From positions 31,033 through 95,032 of the forward strand of contig JACNGE010000009.1 in the NCBI GenBank assembly GCA_014384285.1: a stretch of 64,000 bases of DNA. Direction: 5' to 3'. The DNA is from Actinomycetota bacterium (GTDB lineage Bacteria > Actinomycetota > Acidimicrobiia > Actinomarinales > Actinomarinaceae). Below the pieces are notes generated by a model. The model saw only the letters and a list, made by a program, of their open reading frames with translations, did no database searches and was not told where the DNA came from. Both the position numbers and the translations under genes were made by a program. Shown here piece after piece: positions 26,324 through 36,074 of the stretch. The stretch's first letter is position 1, and every line of letters begins with the position of its first letter.

Positions 26324-26992
26324 ATGTCAGAATCAATAATTGTATATAAAGCAAATGACCATTTGGAAGCGTCATCTTGTCTTAGTAATTTAATAATCGA
26401 TGATATAAAATCTTTGAACAAAAATAGCTACTCAATTGGGCTTTCAGGTGGAAATACACCAAAAGTAACGTACTCTTTGTTAAAAAATGATATTACAAAT
26501 CTATCAAAGATTATCTTCTGGACAGTGGATGAGCGCTGGGTTCCTATAGAAGATGAAAACTCAAATCAAAACTTGATCAATGGTTTTTTTCAAAATACTG
26601 GAGCTACAATTTTGGACTTCGAATATACGAACACAACAGCTGATCATGATGCAAATCTATATTCAGAGAAACTTGCTAAAAATATAACTCAATTTGATAC
26701 TGTAATACTCGGTGTAGGTGAAGATGGACATATAGCCTCTTTATTTCCTGGAACAACAGCGTTAGAAGATACCCATGACATTTACACTTCAAATGAGGTA
26801 GATATAGTTAGTAAATGGAGAGTAACTGCGACATATAAACTTTTAACTAGTGTCCATAAAGTTTATTTACTTGTTACTGGAGAAAATAAAAAAAATATAC
26901 TTTCAGAAATATTAAACAATGGAAATACTCCAGCAAATGATTTAATTGATAAAAGATCAGAAACATTTATTATCACTGACCAATCGATATAA
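26324..26992 (+). CDS. pgl: 6-phosphogluconolactonase (DevB/SOL type)
   Basis: Hydrolyses 6-phosphogluconolactone in the oxidative pentose phosphate path. 222 residues. Conserved features are LSGGNTPKVTYSLL, FWTVDERWVPIEDENSNQNLI and LGVGEDGHIASLFPGT. No zwf or gnd gene is present here, unlike the usual zwf-opcA-pgl cluster. It is transcribed divergently from murA, with 37 bases between. Confidence 0.92.
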   Translation: MSESIIVYKANDHLEASSCLSNLIIDDIKSLNKNSYSIGLSGGNTPKVTYSLLKNDITNLSKIIFWTVDERWVPIEDENSNQNLINGFFQNTGATILDFEYTNTTADHDANLYSEKLAKNITQFDTVILGVGEDGHIASLFPGTTALEDTHDIYTSNEVDIVSKWRVTATYKLLTSVHKVYLLVTGENKKNILSEILNNGNTPANDLIDKRSETFIITDQSI

Positions 26993-27042
26993 ACGTTAAT
27001 TATGTATACGCTATAGATAGCATATAGTTATCCTTAATCCAG

Positions 27043-27897
27043 ATGTCACCGAAAAACTACTTCCAAATGTTCTTAACTTCAGCTTTATGGGGTTCCTCTT
27101 TTTTACTGATGAAGTATGCACTTGTTGAATTAGACCCTTTTCAGATCGCTTTCTATAGGATCTTTATTGGTATGACGTTTATAAATTTATTAAAGATTGA
27201 ACATATTCCGATTTCTAAACGAGACCATGTTTTTACTGCAATCGTAGGATTTTTGTGGATGTCACTACCTTTTTACTTATTTGCCGAATCTGAACAGACA
27301 ATATCTTCCAGTTTGGCAGGACTTGTTAATGGCTCTACACCAATTTTTATAAGTCTTTTTGCAGTAATATTTTTTAAACAAAAAATTTCTAATATTAAAA
27401 AAATATACTTGTCTACTGGCTTTTTTGGAATATATGTTCTTTCATTCGGATTTGAAGTTACTAATTTTAATTTGAGCACTGGCTTACTACTTGCCTTACT
27501 GGCTTCAATTAGTTATGGATTTGCAGCTAATTTTGTTCAACCACTAATTCATTCCTACGGAGCACTTGTCACACTTCGTATGGCGTTAAGATACGCATCA
27601 ATATTTTCATTTTTCCTCTTTATTTTTAATAGTGAGTTTTTATTACCGACTCCAGGTGGTTCCCTGTTTCATATGCTCCTTTTAGGAGTTGGAGGAAGTG
27701 GAATTGCTTTTCTTTCCTTTTACAGTTTAATTGATGATGTCGGAGCTATATTTGGATCAATCACTGTATATATAATTCCAATATTTTCTGTAATATTTGG
27801 ATATATATTCTTACAAGAAACCACTACTCTCTCACAAATTTCTGGTGTAGCTGTAATTATCGTATCTGCTTATCTGTTTACTAAAACTAACGATTAG
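27043..27897 (+). CDS. EamA/DMT-superfamily transporter
   Basis: 284 residues with ten hydrophobic helices in two tandem EamA repeats. The first repeat has ALWGSSFLLMKYAL and the second SYGFAANFVQP. The C-terminal helix region GAIFGSITVYIIPIFSVIFG fits drug/metabolite exporters. Substrate unknown. It ends overlapping the convergent thioesterase by 11 bases. Confidence 0.88.
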   Translation: MSPKNYFQMFLTSALWGSSFLLMKYALVELDPFQIAFYRIFIGMTFINLLKIEHIPISKRDHVFTAIVGFLWMSLPFYLFAESEQTISSSLAGLVNGSTPIFISLFAVIFFKQKISNIKKIYLSTGFFGIYVLSFGFEVTNFNLSTGLLLALLASISYGFAANFVQPLIHSYGALVTLRMALRYASIFSFFLFIFNSEFLLPTPGGSLFHMLLLGVGGSGIAFLSFYSLIDDVGAIFGSITVYIIPIFSVIFGYIFLQETTTLSQISGVAVIIVSAYLFTKTND

Positions 27898-28294
27898 ATT
27901 TTGGCTGCACAAACAAACCTTCCGAAATTGCAGCAATACTACCGTCGTCTAGAAAGAGTTCAGCTTTATAAGTTGTTCCCTTTTCTCCAATTGAATCTCT
28001 CCAAGCCTTTACGTGAACGAACTTAGTAGTGTTGTTGACAGGTCTAATATATTTTGCTGAAAAAGTTTTTGTAACAACCATCTCTCCTAAAAGGAAACTT
28101 AGTGGGCCCATCGTGCAATCCATAAAAGAATCGACAATGCCCCCAAGGGTTGTGTTCATTGGATTAAAATATTTTTCCTGTATTGGGTACTTGCACTCTA
28201 AGTATTCTTCATCCTCATTAAAGGATATGAACTCCCCTTTTAATTCTTTATAAATGTTTGGAATGGGTAAATTTCCCCATGTTGTTTCTGACAT
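27887..28294 (-). CDS. PaaI-like hotdog-fold thioesterase
   Basis: 135 residues. The segment NPMNTTLGGIVDSFMDCTMGPL corresponds to the hotdog helix with the catalytic Gly-Gly and Asp, followed by strands ending SIAAISEGLFV. Members hydrolyse acyl-CoA thioesters, and acyl chains are not predictable. It lies 44 bases downstream of the ALDH operon on the same strand. Confidence 0.8.
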   Translation of the reverse strand: MSETTWGNLPIPNIYKELKGEFISFNEDEEYLECKYPIQEKYFNPMNTTLGGIVDSFMDCTMGPLSFLLGEMVVTKTFSAKYIRPVNNTTKFVHVKAWRDSIGEKGTTYKAELFLDDGSIAAISEGLFVQPKSNR

Positions 28295-28338
28295 AGAAAA
28301 AATATTAACACTTATGGAGATTTAGGACTTTATAGAGT

Positions 28339-29166
28339 TTATCTACCTTTAGGATGCCACACAGTTTTTGTTTCAATAAACGGTAGTAAGGATTCTAAAC
28401 CAGAAGTTGGTGGTTTAATAACAATACGTTTTAGTGACTTTGAAGCATTTTCACGTATTATTTTTTTATCTGAGGAAGTGAGATCTTTATAAATTGCCAT
28501 GGCATTAATCTCTACATGATTACTTACATCATCAATTATCTGAGAAAAATTTCCTGACAAAATATTTAGAGCTCCTGAGGGTAGATCTGAATTATTAATA
28601 TCTTCAGCAAGCTTAAGAGCTAAAATTGAATTATCACCACTAAAACTTATGACTGAGCATCCTGTAGTTAATGATGGAAGAATACTAAGTAATAATTGAT
28701 TAAATGAATTTTCTTCTGTGTTCAAAGTAAAAACAACACCGAGTGATTCCTGGTGAGAAATATTAAAATAATCTCCTGCTACCGGATTTAAATTACCTGT
28801 CATTTGTTCCCATTTGTCAGCCATACCTGCATACCAAATTAGAGAATCGATCGCATTTTTAATATCCTGATTAGCTTTTGATTTTGTTAAGCCAGACTCC
28901 TGAAGAATTTGTTGATATGTTTCTGAATTGCCTTCTACCATTTCAGATAGCCTATACAAAACTTGTGTCTTGTTATAGGGTGTTAGTTTTTGCCACTCTG
29001 TATACCCTTTTTTTGCAGCCACAACAGCATCTCTAACGTCTTTTCTCGAAGTTAGTGGAACTTCATAAAATTGATTTTTCAGTTCTATTCTGAATGTTTT
29101 TCCTGATTCAGACCTAACATACTTACCTCCGACATAGTTTTTATATGTTTTTTTTATTTCATTCAT
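28339..29166 (-). CDS. Truncated ALDH-fold protein, C-terminal half of a split ALDH16-like enzyme
   Basis: 275 residues. The N-terminal ~250 residues follow the aldehyde dehydrogenase fold (KKTYKNYVGGKYVRSES, a YAGMADKWE region and an LNTEEN substitute for the nucleotide site), then the sequence stops after WHPKGR. The second half, with the catalytic Cys and ELGGK motif, is missing. It has no frameshift remnant after its stop and is translationally coupled (ATGA) to the complete ALDH upstream. Full plus short lengths (479 + 275) add up close to bacterial ALDH16, whose second domain also lacks the catalytic Cys. Likely a structural or dimerisation domain. Confidence 0.7.
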   Translation of the reverse strand: MNEIKKTYKNYVGGKYVRSESGKTFRIELKNQFYEVPLTSRKDVRDAVVAAKKGYTEWQKLTPYNKTQVLYRLSEMVEGNSETYQQILQESGLTKSKANQDIKNAIDSLIWYAGMADKWEQMTGNLNPVAGDYFNISHQESLGVVFTLNTEENSFNQLLLSILPSLTTGCSVISFSGDNSILALKLAEDINNSDLPSGALNILSGNFSQIIDDVSNHVEINAMAIYKDLTSSDKKIIRENASKSLKRIVIKPPTSGLESLLPFIETKTVWHPKGR

Positions 29167-30602
29167 GACTGAACCTTTAAATATGAAAGGAGACCATGTC
29201 TTCCTCCTTCTCTTCCAAAACCCGATTCCTTATATCCGCCGAAGGGTGATGAAGGGTCAAATTTATTAAATGTATTAGCCCAAATAACACCTGCTTGAAG
29301 CCTGTCAGCTGTCCATAAGATCTTTGAACCCTTTTCAGTCCATATTCCTGCTGATAAGCCATATTCTGTATTATTAGCTATATCAATAGCTTCCTCAGGT
29401 GTTCTAAAAGTTAATGTCGTTAATACTGGTCCAAATATTTCCTCTCTTGCAATTTTGTAGGAAGGTTGAGCATTTGTAAATAATGTTGGCCTAAACCAGA
29501 ATCCATTTGCTGGTAACTCACATTCAGTTTGAAATATAGTCCCACCTTCTGATACTCCCTCGTTCACGAGAAAAGATATCTTGTCTAGCTGCTCTTTGGA
29601 ATTTATTGCACCTATGTCTGTATTCTTGTCCAAAGGATTACCAACTCTTAAAGATTGCATTCTTTTTTCGAGTTTTGAAACGAACTCATCATGAATATCT
29701 TCTTGTAAAACTAATCGGGAACCTGCACAGCAAACATGGCCCTGATTAAAAAATATACCGTTTACGACACCTTCAACTGCTTGGTCTATAGCTGCATCGT
29801 TATAAACTATGTTTGCTGCTTTTCCTCCAAGTTCTAACGTAAGGCCGATATCTCTACCTGCTGTTTCATTCTGAATATACTTTCCCACGGCAGTAGAACC
29901 CGTAAATGCTATCTTTGAAATATCAGGATGTTGAACAAGTGCTGCACCTGTAGTTCCATCTCCAGTGACTAAATTAAATACTCCTGGAGGAAGTCCGACT
30001 TCTTGACACAATTCAGCAAAAAGTAAGGCAGTAAGAGGGGTGCTTTCAGCTGGTTTGAGAATTACTACATTCCCAGTTGCCAGTGCTGGTGCAACTTTCC
30101 ATGAAAGCATTAAGAGAGGGAAATTCCAGGGAATTATTTGTCCTACGATACCGTAAGGTTTGAGACCTTTTGTATTCCATGAAATATCCAATTTATCAGC
30201 CCAACCGGCAAAGTAAAAGAAATTGGCAGCAACTTGAGGAAGGTCAAAGTCACGAGATTCTTTTATAGGTTTCCCTCCGTCTAAACTCTCTAATACAGCA
30301 AATTCACGTGACCTTTCCTGAATTAATCTAGCTAATTTGAATAAGTATTTTGCGCGTTCAGTTCCAGTTAATTTAGACCATATTTTTAAACCGTTCTTTG
30401 CTGAATCAACTGCGGAATCAATATCGTTCTTGTTTCCAACTGTAATTGACGAAAGAACCTCTTCAGTTGATGGCGAGATTGTTTTTAAAAACTTCTTTGA
30501 ATTAGCTGTTTGAAATTCCCCATCTAAAAATATTCCATATTTTTTTTCAATATTAACTATTGCACTTGACTCTATAGACTCTGCATAATCCCATGTTTTC
30601 AT
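29163..30602 (-). CDS. Aldehyde dehydrogenase, N-terminal active partner of a split ALDH16-like pair
   Basis: 479 residues with a complete NAD-dependent ALDH. The nucleotide-binding PWNFPLLMLSWKVAPALATGN, FTGSTAVG, the general base in LELGGK (Glu257) and the nucleophile in FNQGHVCCAGSR (Cys291) are all present, and the C-terminal PFGGYKESGFGREGG is normal. Starts 3 bases after deoC, suggesting it oxidises the acetaldehyde released by DeoC to acetate. Confidence 0.9.
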   Translation of the reverse strand: MKTWDYAESIESSAIVNIEKKYGIFLDGEFQTANSKKFLKTISPSTEEVLSSITVGNKNDIDSAVDSAKNGLKIWSKLTGTERAKYLFKLARLIQERSREFAVLESLDGGKPIKESRDFDLPQVAANFFYFAGWADKLDISWNTKGLKPYGIVGQIIPWNFPLLMLSWKVAPALATGNVVILKPAESTPLTALLFAELCQEVGLPPGVFNLVTGDGTTGAALVQHPDISKIAFTGSTAVGKYIQNETAGRDIGLTLELGGKAANIVYNDAAIDQAVEGVVNGIFFNQGHVCCAGSRLVLQEDIHDEFVSKLEKRMQSLRVGNPLDKNTDIGAINSKEQLDKISFLVNEGVSEGGTIFQTECELPANGFWFRPTLFTNAQPSYKIAREEIFGPVLTTLTFRTPEEAIDIANNTEYGLSAGIWTEKGSKILWTADRLQAGVIWANTFNKFDPSSPFGGYKESGFGREGGRHGLLSYLKVQS

Positions 30603-30605
30603 AAA

Positions 30606-31544
30606 TTATCCTCTTGGAAAATAGTAGCTTGACTGATATGCATTAGTTTTTAATTTTTTGATTTGTTTTAAGACATCATCCACAAGGCTTGATGCTCCGA
30701 ATCTAAAGTAGTCGGGGCTAAGCCACTCAGGTCCTAATTCTTCGTTAACTATGACCAAATATCTAATTGCATCTTTTGAATCTCTAATTCCACCAGCTAC
30801 TTTAATTCCAGCTTTAAAACCAGTTACCATTTTGTAATCCCAGACAGCCTTAGCCATTAGATAACAAGCTTCACGTGATGAACCATTAGAAATCTTTCCT
30901 GTCGATGTTTTTATAAAGTCTGAACCTGCAGCAAGTGAAATTAAGCTTGCTTTTTTAATATTTTCATAAGTTTTAAGTTCCCCAACTTCAAGTATTGTTT
31001 TGAGGTGAACAGATTTACACACTTCTTTGAGTGCAACAATTTCGTCATACATTTTTCGATAATCTCCTTCAAAAAATGCTTTTCTATTAATAACTATATC
31101 TATTTCATCAGCACCTTGATCAATTGCAAATTGAGTATCAAAAATTTTAGATTCTAATGGTGCCTGGCCGCTTGGAAAGTAAGAAGAGACTGAAGCGACT
31201 TTAACATTTGAGTTACGTGTCATTTCTTTTGCTTTTGCTACTAATGCTGGGTAGACGCATACAGCAGCGACACTTGGAACTTCTGAATTACTAGGATCAG
31301 GTCTAATTGCTTTTGCAGCCATCTGGCCAATTTTACCTTCTGTGTCCTCCCCTTCGAGAGTAGTCAGATCACACATAGTGACTATGTAGTTTAAAGCCTG
31401 AAGCTTAGAATCTTTCTTAATACTCCTAGTAGCAAGCGAAGCGACTCTCTCTTTCAAACCCACTTCATCAACTCTTAAATTGTCTATCAACTCAACAGTA
31501 TTGGACCAACTGAGAGTGTTTTTTGATTCTTTTGTTAAAGACAT
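30606..31544 (-). CDS. deoC: Deoxyribose-phosphate aldolase
   Basis: Class I aldolase cleaving 2-deoxyribose 5-phosphate to acetaldehyde and glyceraldehyde 3-phosphate. 312 residues. The Schiff-base Lys is Lys212 in FIKTSTGK; the second active Lys248 lies in AGIKVAGGIR. An extended N-terminus of about 60 residues before TTLEGEDT is seen in actinobacterial homologues. First gene of the deoC-ALDH-short ALDH operon. Confidence 0.94.
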   Translation of the reverse strand: MSLTKESKNTLSWSNTVELIDNLRVDEVGLKERVASLATRSIKKDSKLQALNYIVTMCDLTTLEGEDTEGKIGQMAAKAIRPDPSNSEVPSVAAVCVYPALVAKAKEMTRNSNVKVASVSSYFPSGQAPLESKIFDTQFAIDQGADEIDIVINRKAFFEGDYRKMYDEIVALKEVCKSVHLKTILEVGELKTYENIKKASLISLAAGSDFIKTSTGKISNGSSREACYLMAKAVWDYKMVTGFKAGIKVAGGIRDSKDAIRYLVIVNEELGPEWLSPDYFRFGASSLVDDVLKQIKKLKTNAYQSSYYFPRG

Positions 31545-31587
31545 AGTTCCATGGTAAATGAAGTTGTAATTAATTAACAGAGAATTT

Positions 31588-34500
31588 TTAATCTAATGCG
31601 TTTATCTTATTACTAACAGAAGTTTCTTTACTATCAGTTATTTCAGCAATTCCACCAAAAACTGTGAAAATTTTGTTCCATATATTCTCTTTATCTAAGA
31701 GTTTTGAGGCTAACTCGGACCCTGTCTGAAATATATGTTTCTCTAATAATGTTTTTAGATCAAGACTGTCAATTTCATTTAATACATGGGAAGATGGGGC
31801 AGATTCTGAAATATATTGATTAAAACTATCTTGAGTGTTCAAAACTATGACCTTGCCTCCAGTCATTCCAGCACCAAAATTAAAACCAATTTCACCAAGT
31901 ATTACAAGCGTTCCACCCGTCATGTATTCAGCTGCATGGGCACTACAACCTTCAACTACAGCAATAGCTCCACTGTTTCTGACTCCAAACCTTTGACCAA
32001 CTCTACCTGAAATAAATAATTGTCCTCCTGTTGCTCCATATAAGAGTGCATTACCTGCAGCATGATATGCACCTTGCATTTTTTTGCCCTGAGGAATAAT
32101 TGTGATACTTCCACCACCCATACCCTTGCCAACATAGTCGTTAGCACTACCTGTGAGTTTTAAATTAATTCCATCTCGTATAAATGCACCGAAACTTTGA
32201 CCTGCAGAGCCAGACAAGCTAATTAACGAAGGATATTTTTCAATTTGCTTAGCTAGATTATTTAGTGATATTTCTCCAGATAAACGTGCACCAATGCTTC
32301 GATCTTGATTTGAAATGGGATACTGGAGAAAAGATTCTGTATTAGCGTTTAGAGACTTAATTACTTCAGAGGTAATTCTTCTTGAAAGACGTCCTTCCTC
32401 ATGTCTTACAAAGCCGGGATGTTTTTTTTCTGGAACAGCATTAACAAGAAGTTTGTGAAGACTGCTTGGTAGCTTATTTTCTAGGACCTTCAATCCAAGT
32501 AGATCTGCATGACCGTTTAAATCTTCAAGTTCTGTGACATTAAATAACTGTAAATATTTTTGAACATCTTCAGCAAGAAACTTGAATAATTGCATGACCT
32601 GTTCTGGCGCTCCGGTGAACTTAGCTCTTAAATTTTCATCTTGGGTAGCGATACCTACCGGGCAAGTATTTTCATGACACTGCCTAACCATTTTGCAACC
32701 TAAAGCTAAGAGGGGTAATGTTCCAAAACCAAATCGATCAGCACCTAAAGTTGCAGCGATAATAACATCTTTAGCAGACCGAAGCCCTCCATCGACTTCT
32801 AATAAAACTTTATCTCTCATATTATTTACTACTAACGCTTGGTGAGTTTCACTTAACCCTAGTTCCCAAGGTGATCCTGCATGTTTTATACTTGTCCATG
32901 GACTCGCACCAGTTCCACCATCACTCCCAGCTATGGTGATAATATCTGCTCCTGCTTTAGCTACACCAACTGCTATAGTTCCAACTCCAGGTTCTGAAAC
33001 TAATTTTACATTTACAGGATTGCTTGGGTTAAAAGTTTTTAGGTCGTAAATAAGTTGTGCTAAGTCTTCAATTGAATAAATGTCATGATGAGGTGGTGGT
33101 GAAATTAAAGTTATACCTTCATTTGTGTGTCTCAATTTTGCAATATGTGAATCCACTTTAAATCCAGGAAGCTGACCCCCTTCACCAGGCTTAGAACCTT
33201 GTGCCATTTTTATCTGAAATTCAGTAGCTGAAGCTAAGTAGTCTGGAGTTACTCCAAACCTTCCTGAAGCAATTTGCTTAATTTTAGAATTTTTTTCTGT
33301 ATTGAATCTTAAAGGATCTTCGCCGCCCTCACCAGAACCAGACTTGGCTCCCAATCTATTCATAGCTATAGCTAATGCTTGGTGAGCCTCTTCAGACAAT
33401 GCTCCGAGAGACATTGAGCTCACTGTAAATTTCTGATAAATAATATCAATTGAAGATACTTTTTTTTGGTTGTCATACCCTTGAGATGTATCTGGAAGTG
33501 TAAACAGATCTCTTATTTGTACATCGGGTCTATCTTCTAAGGATTCAAGGTAACTTAACCAAATCTCCTTATCACCAGATCTGACTGCTTTTTGTAACTT
33601 TAACACTGTGGATGGTGATGTTATATGGGGCTCAGCATTTTTTTTATATTTATAGAAACCTCCAATGTCAACACTCGATTCGTCTGAATATATCTTAAGA
33701 TTTTTTTCTATTTCAGCATAACCTATACCCTCAGTTCTACTTTTAGAGTATTTGAAGGCCCTTTCATTAACTTCTTTATTGAGCCCTATTATTTCATAGA
33801 GTTCAGAACCCCTATAGGAGGAAACTGTACATATTCCCATTTTTGACATTATTTTTAACAATCCGGTATTTAAAGTTTTGGTGTAATTTTCCTGTGCTTC
33901 TGCGATTGATAAACCTAATTCAGGGTCAGCTGTTGTTAGTTTTCGAACATTCTCTAATGCTAAATAAGGCCATACTGCAGATGCTCCATATGCGATATGA
34001 CAGGATAAGTCATGCGCATCCCGAATCTCACCGGAAGCAACTATTAATGATGCTTTCAACCTAATTCCATTTTCAATTAAGTAATGATGTAGTGTTCCTG
34101 TAACTAGTAATGAAGGAAGTACACTTTCACCAACTTTAAGTTCTTTATCAGATAAAATAATCAGTGACTTTTTCTTGTTTTCTATTGAGTCTTTTACCTT
34201 TAAGCAAACTTTTTCTAAAGCCGTTTCGATATCCTCTTCCTCTTTATTGAAACAGAAGCTAATTACTTCTGATTTTTTACCTAAAAATTCGTTAGAGGTT
34301 AACTTATCGTAAGTTCCAGCATTCAGAATTGGAGTCTTGAGTGATACTAGATTAGCTTGTTGAGATGTTTCTTTAAGGATTGAACCTCTTTTTCCAAGGT
34401 AGGTTTTTGTGGACATAACAAATCGTTCTCTTATTGGATCAATTGGTGGGTTCGTAACTTGTGCAAAAAGTTGGTGGAAAAATCTACTTAATCTAGGTTT

Positions 34501-35967
34501 ATTTTTGCTTAATATGCCTAATGGAGAATCGTTACCCATAGAACCGGTTGGAACTTCTCCTTTTAACATTGGTAATAAAATCAATCTTTCTTCTTCAGGT
34601 GTATAGTCAAAATATTTAGATAATAGCTCTGTATCTATAGAGTCATCTTGTAAATTATTAAATTGAGTATCAACTCTTAATGGCTTTGAATTTACCCAAT
34701 CTTTATAGGGATTTTTTTTACTCAATTTTTGTATTACTTCTTTTTCATCGAGAAGTTCGTCATCCTTTATTCGGTATCTTATTGTTTGACCTGGCTCAAG
34801 CTGAGCTGTCTTATATGCTCCAGCCTCTACAGAGGGGCATATTCCGACTTCAGAAGCTGCAAGAACATATCTATCAGAAATCATCCACCTCATTGGTCTC
34901 AATCCACTTCTATCTAGCCCTGCAATTATGTCCAAACCATCTGACGCAACAATTGCAGCAGGACCGTCCCATGGTTCAGTTAGGAATGAATGGTATTGAT
35001 AAAAAGCTTTTTCATCTTCTGTAAACCTAGGATTGTTTTCCCAGGCTGATGGAATTAACATTTCTTGTGCATGTGCAAGTGTCCTTCCAGACTGTACTAG
35101 TAACTCAACAGCATTATCTAATTGTCCAGAATCAGAAATACTTTCATCTATAAAAGGTTTGATTAGATTAATGTCATCTTTCCAGAAATTTGAAGATGCA
35201 TCGAATTCTCTTGCTTGCATCCATGAGTAATTTGAAGTGATTGTATTTATTTCTCCATTATGAGCAAGAATTCTGAGTGGTTGAGCTTTATCCCAAGTAG
35301 AAGATGTATTCGTTGAAAACCTTTGATGAAATATGCCGAATCTTGTTTTAAAAAGTGGATTCCTTAAGTCCCAGTAAAAATCAGAAGCTTGAGTTGCTGT
35401 GAAAAGACCCTTGTAAACTACCGTTCTAGATGAACATGAATTGATATGGATATTTAAAAATTCATGATTAGAAATTTCTTTTTCAAGAGATTTTCGGAAA
35501 AGATATAATGTTTTTTCAAATTTTTTTTCATTCTTTTCATCTGATGATATTACAGCATGGAAAATTGATGGTTTTGACTGTTTAGCTAGGGTGCCAAGAA
35601 CTTCTTTATCAGTTGGAACTTTACGCCAGTACAAAAGTTCGATATTGAAATCTATAAGCTTTCTTTGAATTAATTCTTTTGATTCATTCAATTCTTTTGA
35701 ATCAAAAAAGCATGATATAAGACCTAATTTTTTCCCTTTTCCTAGTGTTATATTTCTTTCATCTAACTCAGCATTTAGAAGTTCGTAGGGTATTTCTGTT
35801 AAAACTCCCGCTCCATCACCTGTGCCGTCTGCAAATTTAGCTCCTCTGTGATCAAGATTTGATAGACATTCTAAGATTTTTAATGTCATTCCATGAGTAG
35901 GTGGAAGGCCACGAGAAGCAATGAAACCAACTCCGCAAGAGTCTTTTTCTTTAAATTCAAATACCAT
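31588..35967 (-). CDS. gltB: Glutamate synthase large subunit
   Basis: Ferredoxin- or NADPH-type GOGAT: transfers the amide of glutamine to 2-oxoglutarate. 1459 residues. Domains in order: N-terminal class II amidotransferase with the nucleophile Cys11 in DSCGVGFIA and DHRGA (only ten residues precede the Cys), central domain, FMN-binding beta/alpha barrel (SGSGEGGEDP, GSDGGTGASPW), the 3Fe-4S cysteines in CKMVRQCHENTCPVG, and the C-terminal beta-helix of GXGXG repeats. No gltD is adjacent: the next gene downstream is deoC. Confidence 0.96.
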   Translation of the reverse strand: MVFEFKEKDSCGVGFIASRGLPPTHGMTLKILECLSNLDHRGAKFADGTGDGAGVLTEIPYELLNAELDERNITLGKGKKLGLISCFFDSKELNESKELIQRKLIDFNIELLYWRKVPTDKEVLGTLAKQSKPSIFHAVISSDEKNEKKFEKTLYLFRKSLEKEISNHEFLNIHINSCSSRTVVYKGLFTATQASDFYWDLRNPLFKTRFGIFHQRFSTNTSSTWDKAQPLRILAHNGEINTITSNYSWMQAREFDASSNFWKDDINLIKPFIDESISDSGQLDNAVELLVQSGRTLAHAQEMLIPSAWENNPRFTEDEKAFYQYHSFLTEPWDGPAAIVASDGLDIIAGLDRSGLRPMRWMISDRYVLAASEVGICPSVEAGAYKTAQLEPGQTIRYRIKDDELLDEKEVIQKLSKKNPYKDWVNSKPLRVDTQFNNLQDDSIDTELLSKYFDYTPEEERLILLPMLKGEVPTGSMGNDSPLGILSKNKPRLSRFFHQLFAQVTNPPIDPIRERFVMSTKTYLGKRGSILKETSQQANLVSLKTPILNAGTYDKLTSNEFLGKKSEVISFCFNKEEEDIETALEKVCLKVKDSIENKKKSLIILSDKELKVGESVLPSLLVTGTLHHYLIENGIRLKASLIVASGEIRDAHDLSCHIAYGASAVWPYLALENVRKLTTADPELGLSIAEAQENYTKTLNTGLLKIMSKMGICTVSSYRGSELYEIIGLNKEVNERAFKYSKSRTEGIGYAEIEKNLKIYSDESSVDIGGFYKYKKNAEPHITSPSTVLKLQKAVRSGDKEIWLSYLESLEDRPDVQIRDLFTLPDTSQGYDNQKKVSSIDIIYQKFTVSSMSLGALSEEAHQALAIAMNRLGAKSGSGEGGEDPLRFNTEKNSKIKQIASGRFGVTPDYLASATEFQIKMAQGSKPGEGGQLPGFKVDSHIAKLRHTNEGITLISPPPHHDIYSIEDLAQLIYDLKTFNPSNPVNVKLVSEPGVGTIAVGVAKAGADIITIAGSDGGTGASPWTSIKHAGSPWELGLSETHQALVVNNMRDKVLLEVDGGLRSAKDVIIAATLGADRFGFGTLPLLALGCKMVRQCHENTCPVGIATQDENLRAKFTGAPEQVMQLFKFLAEDVQKYLQLFNVTELEDLNGHADLLGLKVLENKLPSSLHKLLVNAVPEKKHPGFVRHEEGRLSRRITSEVIKSLNANTESFLQYPISNQDRSIGARLSGEISLNNLAKQIEKYPSLISLSGSAGQSFGAFIRDGINLKLTGSANDYVGKGMGGGSITIIPQGKKMQGAYHAAGNALLYGATGGQLFISGRVGQRFGVRNSGAIAVVEGCSAHAAEYMTGGTLVILGEIGFNFGAGMTGGKVIVLNTQDSFNQYISESAPSSHVLNEIDSLDLKTLLEKHIFQTGSELASKLLDKENIWNKIFTVFGGIAEITDSKETSVSNKINALD

Positions 35968-36005
35968 AAGTTCCTTATCTTACTACACCTTACTTTGGGA
36001 ATAAA

Positions 36006-36064
36006 TAGAAAATCAGCCTTCAAACCTCAAGGGGGGAACCAAGAAATTAATGACTGATTTTCTA
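36006..36064. repeat. 11-bp inverted repeat between amt and gltB
   Basis: TAGAAAATCAG at 36006-36016 is perfectly inverted at 36054-36064 (CTGATTTTCTA), with a 37-base interval that contains a conspicuous C6 run (on the minus strand). It lies in the 107-base gap between the amt stop and the gltB start, so it could be an amt terminator, a leader structure of gltB, or a protein-binding site. Confidence 0.45.
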
Positions 36065-36074
36065 ATATTGTATT

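Noticed and set aside
28339..29166. Short ALDH as a decayed pseudogene
   Set aside because: The frame is intact, translationally coupled and ends cleanly, and the non-catalytic short domain is a known feature of ALDH16.
36006..36064. Glutamine riboswitch before gltB
   Set aside because: The conserved core sequences of the glnA and downstream-peptide motifs, as far as I recall them, are not present; only a stem with a C-run is seen.
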